Made by a program: the position numbers and the translations under genes
Shown here: positions 9,859 to 18,732 of the stretch, piece after piece
How positions within the stretch are numbered: the first letter of the stretch is position 1
Layout of the letters: each line of letters starts with the position of its first letter
Origin: an uncultured Bacteroidales bacterium
Lineage (GTDB): Bacteria > Bacteroidota > Bacteroidia > Bacteroidales > Bacteroidaceae
Assembly: GCA_945837185.1 (NCBI GenBank)
Contig: CAMAMZ010000002.1
Span: 1-34,589 of the forward strand
Direction of reading: 5' to 3'
DNA length: 34,589 nt
The notes under the pieces: model-generated
Seen by the model: only the letters and a program-made list of their open reading frames with translations
Databases searched by the model: none
Told to the model about the DNA's origin: nothing

Positions 9859-10518
9859 TTAGTTGACAGGCTCTTCTGCAGATGCCTTTTCTTTCAGTTC
9901 GGGCGTAACTACCACATAGTCGTAATCACCTGTTGCCGTCAGACTGAGGATTTCATCATAAATCAGTATGCACGACCATGCATCGATGGCAGCATATTCC
10001 TTTTGCTTTTCGGTCAGCACGTCAGCCTCCCAATTAGAGAGGCGCTGCCGTTTGCAAATGCGTTGATGAAAAAGATTGGCATATAGTTTTTGCAACGACA
10101 TATCTTGAATGCCAACCTTGCCCACCATTTGTTGCAAATCGATGAAACGGCCAGGCTTAAAAGGTGCCCTTTCATGAAGGGCACGCAAATCATTTTGCAG
10201 CGAAAGTCCTACCATAGGAACCTGTTTGTTTTCAAGCAAACGAATAAGACAGGGTGGTAGACCTATGAAATTGAGACGGAAAAGAAAACAGATATCTTGG
10301 GTAGCCACTTGCAACAACGAAACCTTATAGGTATGGCCTTTACGAAATGCCGGCCGTGTTTCAGAATCAATACCTATTATAGGTTGGCTAAGCAAATAGT
10401 CAACAGCTCTCTCAGCCTCTCCCTCGCTCAGTATAGTGATGATACGGCCCGAATATTTGACAACGGGCAACTTGGCAATCAGCTGCTTGTCAAACTTATT
10501 GTAAATCGTTCTTTTCAT
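9859..10518 (-). CDS. 3'-5' exonuclease domain protein (DEDD family)
   Basis: IIGIDSETRPAFRKG...VSLLQVAT...GLSLQNDLRALHE...FIDLQQM...YAAIDAWSCILIYDEI. The track ORF starts at 10587, but a -7 box at 10534-10527 lies inside it, favouring the ATG at 10518. Confidence 0.9.
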   Translation of the reverse strand: MKRTIYNKFDKQLIAKLPVVKYSGRIITILSEGEAERAVDYLLSQPIIGIDSETRPAFRKGHTYKVSLLQVATQDICFLFRLNFIGLPPCLIRLLENKQVPMVGLSLQNDLRALHERAPFKPGRFIDLQQMVGKVGIQDMSLQKLYANLFHQRICKRQRLSNWEADVLTEKQKEYAAIDAWSCILIYDEILSLTATGDYDYVVVTPELKEKASAEEPVN

Positions 10519-10526
10519 TACAACGG

Positions 10527-10534
10527 CAAAGTTA
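10527..10534 (-). promoter_or_regulatory. Putative -7 box TAACTTTG, 8 nt upstream of the exonuclease ATG
   Basis: Plus strand CAAAGTTA; TAACTTTG-ccgttgta-ATG on minus. Confidence 0.45.
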
Positions 10535-10631
10535 AGTATAAAATTTGAAAAAAGGGTTGCCCTTCCCTCACTTTCTGATTTGCACAAATAAAAAAAAGGA
10601 GGAATCCTGTCGTAATATGAGTTTTTTGCCG

Positions 10632-10639
10632 TATTTTTG
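10632..10639 (+). promoter_or_regulatory. Putative -7 box TATTTTTG upstream of ftsK
   Basis: TATTTTTG about 65 nt upstream of the ftsK ATG. Confidence 0.4.
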
Positions 10640-10704
10640 CACTCGAAATATACACCAGAAACTTATAGTAGAAGAAATTCTTATAACGCAGAATAGCATC
10701 AAGA

Positions 10705-13179
10705 ATGGCAAGAAAGACAAAAGAAACAAAAAAAACAAGATTCAGCGAGGTCATCGGCTTAGTGGGAGTTTTCAGTAGGGAGAAGGCTGACTTTCCAATG
10801 GGTATCGTATTGATAGCCATATCTATCCTGATGTTCATTTCCATGATTTCATACCTCACAACGGGGCAAGCCGACCAAAGTATTTTGGAAAATCTGCGCC
10901 CTGGAGAATGGATGAACACGGAGCGCGCCTTTGCCAACAAATGTGGCTCGATAGGTGCGATTGTTGCCTATTGGCTGATAACTTCTAACTTCGGATTGGC
11001 ATCTTTCGCTGTACCGGTGTTTTTATTCATGGTATCGCTCCGCCTGTTGGGTGCCTATCATGTGAACCTATGGAAATGGTTTTTAGCTTTGTCTATAGCC
11101 ATGGTATGGGCCTCTGTTACCTTTGCCAAATTTCTGACCCCTATTATGGGAAGTCTGATTTATTGTCCGGGGGGAAATCATGGCTTATATATTGTGCAGC
11201 AACTGGAAGCATTGCTGGGAGCCCCAGGGCTTACAGCCATATTACTGGTAACGGCAATCATCTACCTCACCTGTGTGAGTGCTGAAACCATACAGATTAT
11301 CCGCCATTGCCTCAATCCTGTAGGTTACCTCACTTCAAAGGTGAAACTCACGATTGCCGACAATCTGTCGGAACCCATCATTAAAGAGGAGGATTCTTAC
11401 ACCGATAGTCAAACTGAAGAAGAGCCTGTTTCGACAGTATTGGATCTTACACCAGAGAACGCAATAGACGACAAGAGCCAGGATGGGCTTAACACTGAGA
11501 GCGATGGGAACGTGAACACCCCATCTGCTTCTGCCCTTCATGACCCTGAGGCCAAGAATCCATCTTCCGCTGAAAACAAGTTGACAGTAGAAGTTGCTCC
11601 CAATGAGGAGAAAGGCAAAGGAAGCATGAAAACAGCGGAAGAGATTCGGAAAACACCGATTGATCCAAGGGAACCTTTCACAAAGTATAAGTTACCTTCT
11701 CTCTCATTGCTGAAAACCTATGATAATGATGGCACTCCAGAGATAGACATGGAGGAAATAAAGGCCAACAACGCACATATTGTGAAGGTTTTGGGCACCT
11801 TTGGTGTTACGATTAAGGAGATTAAGGCAACGGTAGGCCCCACCATTACCCTTTACGAGATTACGCCTGGAGAGGGTATTCGCATCTCTAAGATACGAAA
11901 TCTGGAAGATGACATTGCACTCAGTCTGTCAGCCCTCGGCATACGTATCATTGCGCCCATACCGGGAAAGGGTACTATTGGTATTGAGGTTCCCAATAAA
12001 AAGAAGAATATCGTTTCGATGGAGAGTGTGCTTGGAACCAAGAAGTTCAGAGAGACACAGATGGAACTGCCTATTGCCTTGGGCAAGACCATTACCAACG
12101 AAGTGTTTATGGTGGACCTTGTTAAGTTGCCACACTTATTAGTGGCTGGTGCCACAGGACAAGGAAAGTCTGTAGGCCTCAACGCCATTATCACCTCCCT
12201 GCTTTATAAGAAGCACCCTAACGAACTGAAGTTTGTGCTCATTGATCCGAAGAAGGTAGAATTTTCTGTTTATAACAAGATAGCCCCGCATTTTATGGCC
12301 AGTTTGCCAGAGAATGAAGAGGAGCCCATTATCACGGATGTACAGAAAGTGGTGCGCACGCTGAGTTCGTTGTGCAAGTTGATGGACAGACGCTATGATT
12401 TGCTGAAGATGGCAGGCGTCAACAAGATTAAAGACTATAACGCCAAATACCTTAACCATCAGCTCGACCTCACCAAAGGTCATGAGTACATGCCCTATAT
12501 TGTAGTGATTATCGACGAGTTTGGCGACCTGATTATGACGGCTGGGAAAGAAGTGGAAATGCCTATAGCACGCATTGCCCAATTGGCTCGTGCCGTGGGT
12601 ATTCACATGGTGATAGCCACACAACGACCCACCACCAGTATTATTACTGGAAACATCAAGGCTAACTTCCCGGGTAGAATGGCTTTCCGCGTAGGAGCAC
12701 AGATTGACTCTCGTACCATTCTGGACAGGAAAGGTGCCGAGCAACTTGTGGGTCGAGGAGATATGCTTTTCCTGAATGGTTCGGAACCCATCCGTGTGCA
12801 ATGTGCCTTTGTCGACACACCGGAGATTGTCAACATCAATGATTATGTTGCCGACCAGCCCGGTCCTGTAGAGCCACTTGAATTGCCAGAACCCACTGAT
12901 GAAGCGCAAAATGGCAAGGGTGGCATGGGCGATGGTGCATCACTCAGTTCATTGGATCCTCTTTTTGAAGAGGCCGCACATGCTATTGTTGTAACCCAAC
13001 AGGGGTCTACCAGTATGATTCAGCGACGCTTCTCCATTGGCTATAACAGAGCGGGCAGACTGATGGACCAATTGGAAAAAGCAGGTATTGTGGGTGCCGC
13101 TATGGGTGCCAAACCCAGAGAGGTACTGATTGCCGATGATAGTCAACTGAATGAGATTTTATCAAAGTTAAGATCATGA
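10705..13179 (+). CDS. ftsK: DNA translocase FtsK/SpoIIIE
   Basis: N-terminal TM segments, Walker A (HLLVAGATGQGKSVGLNAII), VVIIDEFGDLIMTAGKEVE, C-terminal gamma winged-helix (GSTSMIQRRFSIGYNRAGRLMDQLEKAGIVG). Confidence 0.97.
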   Translation: MARKTKETKKTRFSEVIGLVGVFSREKADFPMGIVLIAISILMFISMISYLTTGQADQSILENLRPGEWMNTERAFANKCGSIGAIVAYWLITSNFGLASFAVPVFLFMVSLRLLGAYHVNLWKWFLALSIAMVWASVTFAKFLTPIMGSLIYCPGGNHGLYIVQQLEALLGAPGLTAILLVTAIIYLTCVSAETIQIIRHCLNPVGYLTSKVKLTIADNLSEPIIKEEDSYTDSQTEEEPVSTVLDLTPENAIDDKSQDGLNTESDGNVNTPSASALHDPEAKNPSSAENKLTVEVAPNEEKGKGSMKTAEEIRKTPIDPREPFTKYKLPSLSLLKTYDNDGTPEIDMEEIKANNAHIVKVLGTFGVTIKEIKATVGPTITLYEITPGEGIRISKIRNLEDDIALSLSALGIRIIAPIPGKGTIGIEVPNKKKNIVSMESVLGTKKFRETQMELPIALGKTITNEVFMVDLVKLPHLLVAGATGQGKSVGLNAIITSLLYKKHPNELKFVLIDPKKVEFSVYNKIAPHFMASLPENEEEPIITDVQKVVRTLSSLCKLMDRRYDLLKMAGVNKIKDYNAKYLNHQLDLTKGHEYMPYIVVIIDEFGDLIMTAGKEVEMPIARIAQLARAVGIHMVIATQRPTTSIITGNIKANFPGRMAFRVGAQIDSRTILDRKGAEQLVGRGDMLFLNGSEPIRVQCAFVDTPEIVNINDYVADQPGPVEPLELPEPTDEAQNGKGGMGDGASLSSLDPLFEEAAHAIVVTQQGSTSMIQRRFSIGYNRAGRLMDQLEKAGIVGAAMGAKPREVLIADDSQLNEILSKLRS

Positions 13180-13787
13180 GAAAATTTGTTGTTCTTTTTA
13201 TGGGATGGCTTTTGGGCATCACACTCTGTGCCCAAAATGCTACCGAGGCACGAAAAATCCTCGACAAGACAGCATCTATCGTTGCTGCCAAGGGTGGCGC
13301 AAGTGCACAGTTCACATTAACAAATAAAAAATTAGGTTCCGTTAGCGGTAGCTTATCGTTCAAGGGGCGCATGTTTCATGCCACTACCCCATCCACCCTT
13401 GTATGGTATAATGGCAAGACACAGTGGAGCTATGTTGTGGCCAATGAGGAGGTTAACGTGACAACACCCTCGGAGGCACAGCAGCTAAAGATGAATCCCT
13501 ATCATTTTCTGCATCTCTACAAGTCGGGGTATACACTGGGCATGACAGAAAAGTCTACTGGCTACTGGGTACATCTATTGGCACAAAACAAGCAAAAGAG
13601 TGTGCAAGAGGTTTATATCTTGATACATAAAAAATCCTATAAACCAAGCATCGTGAAGATGCGCCAGACTAACGACTGGACAACCATTACCATCAGTAAT
13701 TTTAAGGCCAAGAACCTTCCCAATAGCACATTCACTTTTCCGGCCAAGGATTTTCCCCAGGCTGAAGTGATAGACTTGAGAAAATAG
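13176..13787 (+). CDS. LolA-like outer-membrane lipoprotein carrier protein
   Basis: Signal peptide, ARKILDKTASIVAAKGGASAQFTLTNK...GSLSFKGRMFHATTPSTLVWYNGKTQWSY; start overlaps the ftsK stop (ATGA). Confidence 0.88.
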   Translation: MRKFVVLFMGWLLGITLCAQNATEARKILDKTASIVAAKGGASAQFTLTNKKLGSVSGSLSFKGRMFHATTPSTLVWYNGKTQWSYVVANEEVNVTTPSEAQQLKMNPYHFLHLYKSGYTLGMTEKSTGYWVHLLAQNKQKSVQEVYILIHKKSYKPSIVKMRQTNDWTTITISNFKAKNLPNSTFTFPAKDFPQAEVIDLRK

Positions 13788-13807
13788 AGTTCCTCATTTT
13801 TACACTG

Positions 13808-14221
13808 TTACCATTCGAACGGCATACTTTGGAGTAGCGTCCTCACATAAGGACGGCTCCAGTCTGCCTGATGGTATCGTTGGGATTGAAATGCCAGGAT
13901 ATCCAAGTCAATAACAACATAGCCGCATTTCCTATCCTCCCTGCTGGAACCCATTGCACATTCCATCTCTTTTAATACCGCATGCAATGCTTCATAGGTG
14001 GTATTCTCTACTGCTAACACTACCAGCATATTGCAGAAAGAAGGAGCCTCCATGCCTACGGCCTCTGTCTCTAAGATGTCGCTTTCCCATACCACATGCC
14101 ACCGTTGGCGCAATTGCGCTACAGCATACGACAAATGATGCCATTTGTCGACATTCGAGCCTAAAGCCAAAAGTACCCTCTTAGGGTCTTTCAAAGTTGA
14201 TTTAACTTGCAGGGTAGTCAT
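13808..14221 (-). CDS. folK: 2-amino-4-hydroxy-6-hydroxymethyldihydropteridine diphosphokinase (HPPK-like)
   Basis: VLLALGSNVDKWHHLSYAVAQL...ILETEAVGM..PSFCNMLVVL...GSSREDRKCGYVVIDLDILAF. The ORF start at 14269 is probably over-extended: a TAACTTTG box lies at 14237-14230. Confidence 0.85.
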   Translation of the reverse strand: MTTLQVKSTLKDPKRVLLALGSNVDKWHHLSYAVAQLRQRWHVVWESDILETEAVGMEAPSFCNMLVVLAVENTTYEALHAVLKEMECAMGSSREDRKCGYVVIDLDILAFQSQRYHQADWSRPYVRTLLQSMPFEW

Positions 14222-14229
14222 TTCACATA

Positions 14230-14237
14230 CAAAGTTA
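14230..14237 (-). promoter_or_regulatory. Putative -7 box TAACTTTG, 8 nt upstream of the folK ATG
   Basis: Plus strand CAAAGTTA; TAACTTTG-tatgtgaa-ATG on minus. Confidence 0.45.
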
Positions 14238-14330
14238 AGGAAAAACTTAAAGTATGATAACTTTTTCACCTTTTTTATTATTATCCGTTAAAACTCCTTC
14301 CGCACTTCTTACTATTACGATGAATATCCG

Positions 14331-14338
14331 TAATTTTG
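14331..14338 (+). promoter_or_regulatory. Putative -7 box TAATTTTG upstream of the glucosaminidase/LysM gene
   Basis: TAATTTTG 13 nt upstream of the ATG at 14352. Confidence 0.4.
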
Positions 14339-14351
14339 TATCGCAAGTGAG

Positions 14352-15278
14352 ATGATAATGAAAAGATTACTGTTCTTCGTTTTAATCGTCAGTTTCGTGC
14401 TTGTTCCTACTATGGGACAAACACGCAAGAACGGACAATACCAGAATTATATCAATCAATATAAAGATTTAGCCATCGAGCAGATGGTTAGATACCGTAT
14501 TCCGGCCAGTATCACTTTGGCACAAGGCTTATTGGAAAGTGGTGCCGGCATGAGTGAATTGGCACGTAAAGGCAACAATCACTTCGGTATTAAATGCCAC
14601 GACTGGACGGGAGCCACCACCTATCACGATGATGATGAGCGAGGTGAATGTTTCAGAGCTTATAAGAATGTACGTGAGAGTTATGAAGACCATAGCCGTT
14701 TTCTTACAGGAGGTCAACGGTACAGACGTCTTTTTTCGCTCAGACGAACAGATTATAAAGGATGGGCTTATGGGCTGAAGGCCTGTGGCTATGCTACCAA
14801 TCCCCAATATGCCCAAAAGCTCATTGGCATTATTGAACTATACCAACTTGACAAATATGACCACGCTACGCATTATGACCACTTCATGGCCAAACATGCG
14901 GGGCAAGACCAACTGTATACCCAAGGCGGCACGCTTCATCCGATATATCTCTACAACAAGAACTATTACATCTATGCCCGTGAAGGTGACACCTTCAAAT
15001 CTATCGGTAAAGAAATTGGCATTAGCTATCGTGCAATCGCCAAATACAATGAACGTGACAAGAAGGATGTGCTACACAAGGGAGAGATTATTTACCTGAA
15101 GAAGAAGCAGAAGAAAGCTCCAAAGAACTTCAAAGGCACGCCACATGTGGTGAGAGCAGGAGAAAGTTTGTATGACATTGCCCAGAAATACGGTATCCGT
15201 CTGAAGAGTCTCTATAAGATGAACAATCTGGATGCCACCTATCAGGTGCGTGTAGGAGATACATTAAGAGTGCGCTGA
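14352..15278 (+). CDS. Secreted glucosaminidase (GH73-like) with C-terminal LysM repeats
   Basis: Signal peptide; YRIPASITLAQGLLESGAGMSELARKGNNHFGIKCHDW...FLTGGQRYRRLF; two LysM-like segments (YAREGDTFKSIGKEIGISYRAIAKYN; HVVRAGESLYDIAQKYGIRLKSLYKMNNL). Confidence 0.94.
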   Translation: MIMKRLLFFVLIVSFVLVPTMGQTRKNGQYQNYINQYKDLAIEQMVRYRIPASITLAQGLLESGAGMSELARKGNNHFGIKCHDWTGATTYHDDDERGECFRAYKNVRESYEDHSRFLTGGQRYRRLFSLRRTDYKGWAYGLKACGYATNPQYAQKLIGIIELYQLDKYDHATHYDHFMAKHAGQDQLYTQGGTLHPIYLYNKNYYIYAREGDTFKSIGKEIGISYRAIAKYNERDKKDVLHKGEIIYLKKKQKKAPKNFKGTPHVVRAGESLYDIAQKYGIRLKSLYKMNNLDATYQVRVGDTLRVR

Positions 15279-15321
15279 TGGGGCGCACTCTCACAAAAAC
15301 CTTTAGGCAATAACAAAATGC

Positions 15322-16275
15322 TTAACTCACCACATTTTGTGGTTTTCCTTCCAAATAACAACGTATGTTCTTGAAAGTGGCCTGCAACAGACGAGCACGC
15401 GCTTCAACAGAGGCCCACGCGATATGTGGGGTGATATAGGCATTGGGGTGATGCAAGAGAGGATTATTCATTGTGGGAGGTTCCTGTACCATGACATCGG
15501 CACCGTAACCTTCTAACTGGCCAGATGCCAGTGCGTCGGCCACATCCTGCTCGTTGACCAAAGGACCGCGTCCTGTATTGATGAGAATGGCACCGTGTTT
15601 CATTTTTGCCAAGGTATCGCGGTTGATAATTTCACGTGTTGTATCGGTGAGCGGACAATGCAAGGTGAGAATATCGCTGACACTCAGCAAGCCCTCCAAC
15701 GTTGTCTTGCGGATATAATCAGGCAAGAATGCGGCATTCTTGCTGGTATAGGCAAAAACGTCCATTCCAAAAAGGTGAGCTATCTCTGCCACTTTTGTTC
15801 CTATGTTTCCCAGACCAATGATTCCCAACGTCTTACCCGACAACTCGTGTACAGGAATATCCCAATAGCAGAAATCAGGACTCTGACTCCATCGACCTTC
15901 ACGTACTTGATGGGCATAGTGTGAAACACGATTGGTGAAATGCAGCATCAATGAAAATACCATTTGGGCTACACTCTCGGTGCTATAAGCAGGCACGTTG
16001 CAAACCACGATACCCAATTCCCTTGCCGCCACTGTATCAATGATGTTATAGCCTGTGGCCAACACGCATATCAACTTTAATTCCGGCAGTTGTTTCATCA
16101 AAGTCCTGTCAATGGTAACCTTGTTTGTTATCAATATGGTAGCTCCTGCCGCACGCTCCAACACCTGTGAGGCATGTGTTCGGTCGTAGATGGTAACTTC
16201 TCCAAATTCTTTCAACGGCTCCCAGGATAAATCTCCGGGATTGGAAGCATAGCCGTCTAATAATACTATTTTCAT
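15322..16275 (-). CDS. D-2-hydroxyacid dehydrogenase (NAD-binding)
   Basis: LSGKTLGIIGLGNIGTKVAEIAHLFGMDVFAY, HCPLTDTTREIINRDTLAKMKHGAILINTGRGPLVNEQDV, HIAWAS. Likely start is the ATG at 16275 (MKIVLLDGY) rather than 16311. Confidence 0.93.
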   Translation of the reverse strand: MKIVLLDGYASNPGDLSWEPLKEFGEVTIYDRTHASQVLERAAGATILITNKVTIDRTLMKQLPELKLICVLATGYNIIDTVAARELGIVVCNVPAYSTESVAQMVFSLMLHFTNRVSHYAHQVREGRWSQSPDFCYWDIPVHELSGKTLGIIGLGNIGTKVAEIAHLFGMDVFAYTSKNAAFLPDYIRKTTLEGLLSVSDILTLHCPLTDTTREIINRDTLAKMKHGAILINTGRGPLVNEQDVADALASGQLEGYGADVMVQEPPTMNNPLLHHPNAYITPHIAWASVEARARLLQATFKNIRCYLEGKPQNVVS

Positions 16276-16363
16276 TACCTTATTATATATATAGTCATTA
16301 TACATAGTCATTACTTAGCGCAAACGTCTTGCCTGTGTACACAAACCTCAAGGCACCACTTGA

Positions 16364-17641
16364 CTACGAGTCGCGAAAGCGATCACCCCAACACGTAAGC
16401 ATCCGTTGGTATAGCTTTTCTTCGGAAGGATTATGTTGCGCATGCCAGAACCTTTCGTTCTGAACATCTTCCGGCAAATAGTTCTGCTGAACAAAGTTGC
16501 CAGGATAGTCGTGCGGGTAACGATAGCCATCATGATAGCCCAACTCCTTCATGAGCGCTGTAGGCGCATTGCGAATGGGCAAGGGAACGGGTTCGTTGCC
16601 ATGAGAACGAACATAGGCCAAGGCGGCATCAATGCCCAAATAAGCAGAATTGCTTTTGGCACTTGTTGCCAGATAAACAGTAGCTTCCGCTAAAGGAATA
16701 CGCCCTTCAGGCCAGCCTATCTTTGTCACCGCATCAAAGGCAGCATTGGCCAACAAGAGTGCATTGGGATTGGCCAATCCTATGTCCTCTGCAGCACTAA
16801 TCACCAAACGACGTGCTATGAATTTAGGGTCTTCACCTCCCTCTATCATTCTGGCCATCCAATACAAGGCAGCATCAGGATCACTGCCACGAATACTTTT
16901 AATAAAAGCAGAGATGATGTCATAATGCATTTCACCATCCTTATCGTAAGCCAAAGGATTCTGTTGCAGCCGTTCCTCTACTACGTGGTCATTGATGAGC
17001 ACTTCATCGCCTTCAGCCGCATTAACCACCAAATCAACGATATTGAGGAGTTTTCTTGCGTCACCACCACTATAGCGCAGCAAAGCACCTGTTTGCTCCA
17101 CACGCACATTACGATGCTTAAGCACGGTATCTTCTGTAAGCGCTCTATGCAGCAACTGTAGCAAATCGTCTTTGTCAAGTGGTTTCAGCGTGTACAACTG
17201 GCATCGCGACAGCAAGGGTCGGATAATCTCAAAAGAGGGATTCTCGGTGGTTGCACCAATCAATGTGACGACGCCACGTTCCACAGCACCCAAAAGACTG
17301 TCTTGTTGCGATTTTGAGAAACGGTGTATCTCATCAATAAAAAGGATTGGTGAAGCTGCATTGAAGAACTTGCCATTCCGTGCACGCTCTATTACTTCTC
17401 TTACATCTTTCACGCCACTTGTAACAGCGCTGAGCGTATAGAAAGGCACATGAAGGCGTGAGGCGACAATCTGGGCCAATGTAGTTTTTCCCACACCGGG
17501 AGGGCCCCATAAGATAAATGAATTAATGTGCCCCGACTCTATCATCTTTCGGAGCACAGCACCCTCTCCAACCAGATGTTGCTGCCCTACATAATCGTCG
17601 AGCGTTTGGGGGCGCATTCTTTCTGCCAAAGGTTCTGCCAT
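16364..17641 (-). CDS. rarA: Replication-associated recombination protein RarA/MgsA (AAA ATPase)
   Basis: MAEPLAERMRPQTLDDYVGQQHLVGEGAVLRKMIESGHINSFILWGPPGVGKTTLAQIVA, ILFIDEIHRFSKSQQDSLL, GATTENPSFE. A TACCTTTG box at 17655-17648 lies inside the track ORF (start 17689), favouring the ATG at 17641. Confidence 0.95.
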   Translation of the reverse strand: MAEPLAERMRPQTLDDYVGQQHLVGEGAVLRKMIESGHINSFILWGPPGVGKTTLAQIVASRLHVPFYTLSAVTSGVKDVREVIERARNGKFFNAASPILFIDEIHRFSKSQQDSLLGAVERGVVTLIGATTENPSFEIIRPLLSRCQLYTLKPLDKDDLLQLLHRALTEDTVLKHRNVRVEQTGALLRYSGGDARKLLNIVDLVVNAAEGDEVLINDHVVEERLQQNPLAYDKDGEMHYDIISAFIKSIRGSDPDAALYWMARMIEGGEDPKFIARRLVISAAEDIGLANPNALLLANAAFDAVTKIGWPEGRIPLAEATVYLATSAKSNSAYLGIDAALAYVRSHGNEPVPLPIRNAPTALMKELGYHDGYRYPHDYPGNFVQQNYLPEDVQNERFWHAQHNPSEEKLYQRMLTCWGDRFRDS

Positions 17642-17647
17642 ACCCTG

Positions 17648-17655
17648 CAAAGGTA
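17648..17655 (-). promoter_or_regulatory. Putative -7 box TACCTTTG, 6 nt upstream of the rarA ATG
   Basis: Minus strand reads TACCTTTG-cagggt-ATG. Confidence 0.45.
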
Positions 17656-17717
17656 ACAATTTTTCTGCAACAACCACATTTTTTCTCACAAAAGTTTGCT
17701 ATTTCAAGGGAAATATA

Positions 17718-17725
17718 TACATTTG
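17718..17725 (+). promoter_or_regulatory. Putative -7 box TACATTTG upstream of the acidic-tailed protein gene
   Basis: TACATTTG 34 nt upstream of the ATG at 17760, divergent to the rarA box. Confidence 0.45.
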
Positions 17726-17759
17726 CAACAAGTAATAAAAAAAAGAAATAACGACAAGC

Positions 17760-18584
17760 ATGAAACAAGAAATGAAACTGTTGACCCTCAAAACGTTAAC
17801 TAAAAGTAGCATTTGGGATGCACAGGAGAACGATGTCATACGCCTTTTGGAGTCGCCCGAAAAAGACTCAGATTTATTAGATAATCTTCGACATTATATG
17901 GACATCATAAAGAGTGCTTTTGAGGTAGAAGAAATAAAAGTCGACCTTCCACAGGTTATTAATAAATATGAAGAAAGAGGTTATAGGATAGCCAAAATAA
18001 AATTCGGCGAAGAGAATATACAGAAATGGGCTGTTAAGAAACGTCCTATCAAACGTGTTACCGACCTCACTTACGAGAACATACGGCACATTTCTGCCGC
18101 CAAGCTTATTGAGGTTTTGGAACGCAATTTTGGCGGTGGATGGGATTCCTTGTCGCAAAGCATTCAAGATATCATTCAAAGTGGCTTCGACATCAGTACA
18201 ACAACACTTCCTACCAATCGTTTGAACAAGCCAGGAGGCATGTATGAGAAAAAGATAGAGGATGGGTTTGAGGTACTGGAGATTCCCAAAGGTTCATGGA
18301 CTGAAGCCATTTTTGCAAAAGTGAAACCACTGGCTGAAAAACCCCGTTATAAGTCGGAAACAGATTATGAACTTGAGAAATCACGCCATAACTTTGACGA
18401 TGAGGAAGAAGACGAGGAAGAAGACGAAGTGGTTATCACCAACAATGGCTATGATGACGATGAGGATGACGATGATACCTTTGATGAGGATAAGCTGACA
18501 GAAGAAAGCTATCGGACTACCTTCGATACCAATCCTGAGGATCTAAACCTCGAGGCTGTGGATGTGGCCGATGATGAATATTAA
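17760..18584 (+). CDS. Protein of unknown function with strongly acidic C-terminal tail
   Basis: 274-aa ORF with its own promoter-like box and a downstream terminator; C-terminal half contains DDEEEDEEEDE and DDDEDDDDTFDEDK. No family recognised. Confidence 0.85.
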   Translation: MKQEMKLLTLKTLTKSSIWDAQENDVIRLLESPEKDSDLLDNLRHYMDIIKSAFEVEEIKVDLPQVINKYEERGYRIAKIKFGEENIQKWAVKKRPIKRVTDLTYENIRHISAAKLIEVLERNFGGGWDSLSQSIQDIIQSGFDISTTTLPTNRLNKPGGMYEKKIEDGFEVLEIPKGSWTEAIFAKVKPLAEKPRYKSETDYELEKSRHNFDDEEEDEEEDEVVITNNGYDDDEDDDDTFDEDKLTEESYRTTFDTNPEDLNLEAVDVADDEY

Positions 18585-18658
18585 AGGATGAATACTCATT
18601 AATCAGACATGGCCAACGATGAACATGAGGCAATGATTGTTCTCGCGAGCCATCAAAA

Positions 18659-18714
18659 ATAATAAAAGACCGGAGAAAGAGCAGTTGAACTGCATTTCTC
18701 CGGTCTTTTATTAT
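18659..18714. terminator. Bidirectional rho-independent terminator between convergent genes
   Basis: AATAAAAGACCGGAGAAA (18661-18678) / TTTCTCCGGTCTTTTATT (18695-18712), perfect 18-bp arms (20 bp with flanking A-T pairs), A-tract on one side and T-tract on the other. Confidence 0.9.
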
Positions 18715-18732
18715 ACCTTCTAATCCAAATAT

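Noticed and set aside
12139-12909. 256-aa minus-strand ORF
   Set aside because: Antisense to the conserved ATPase core of ftsK; shadow ORF.
18609-18662. 17-aa ORF MANDEHEAMIVLASHQK just upstream of the terminator
   Set aside because: Too short to distinguish from chance; no clear ribosome-binding or promoter signal.
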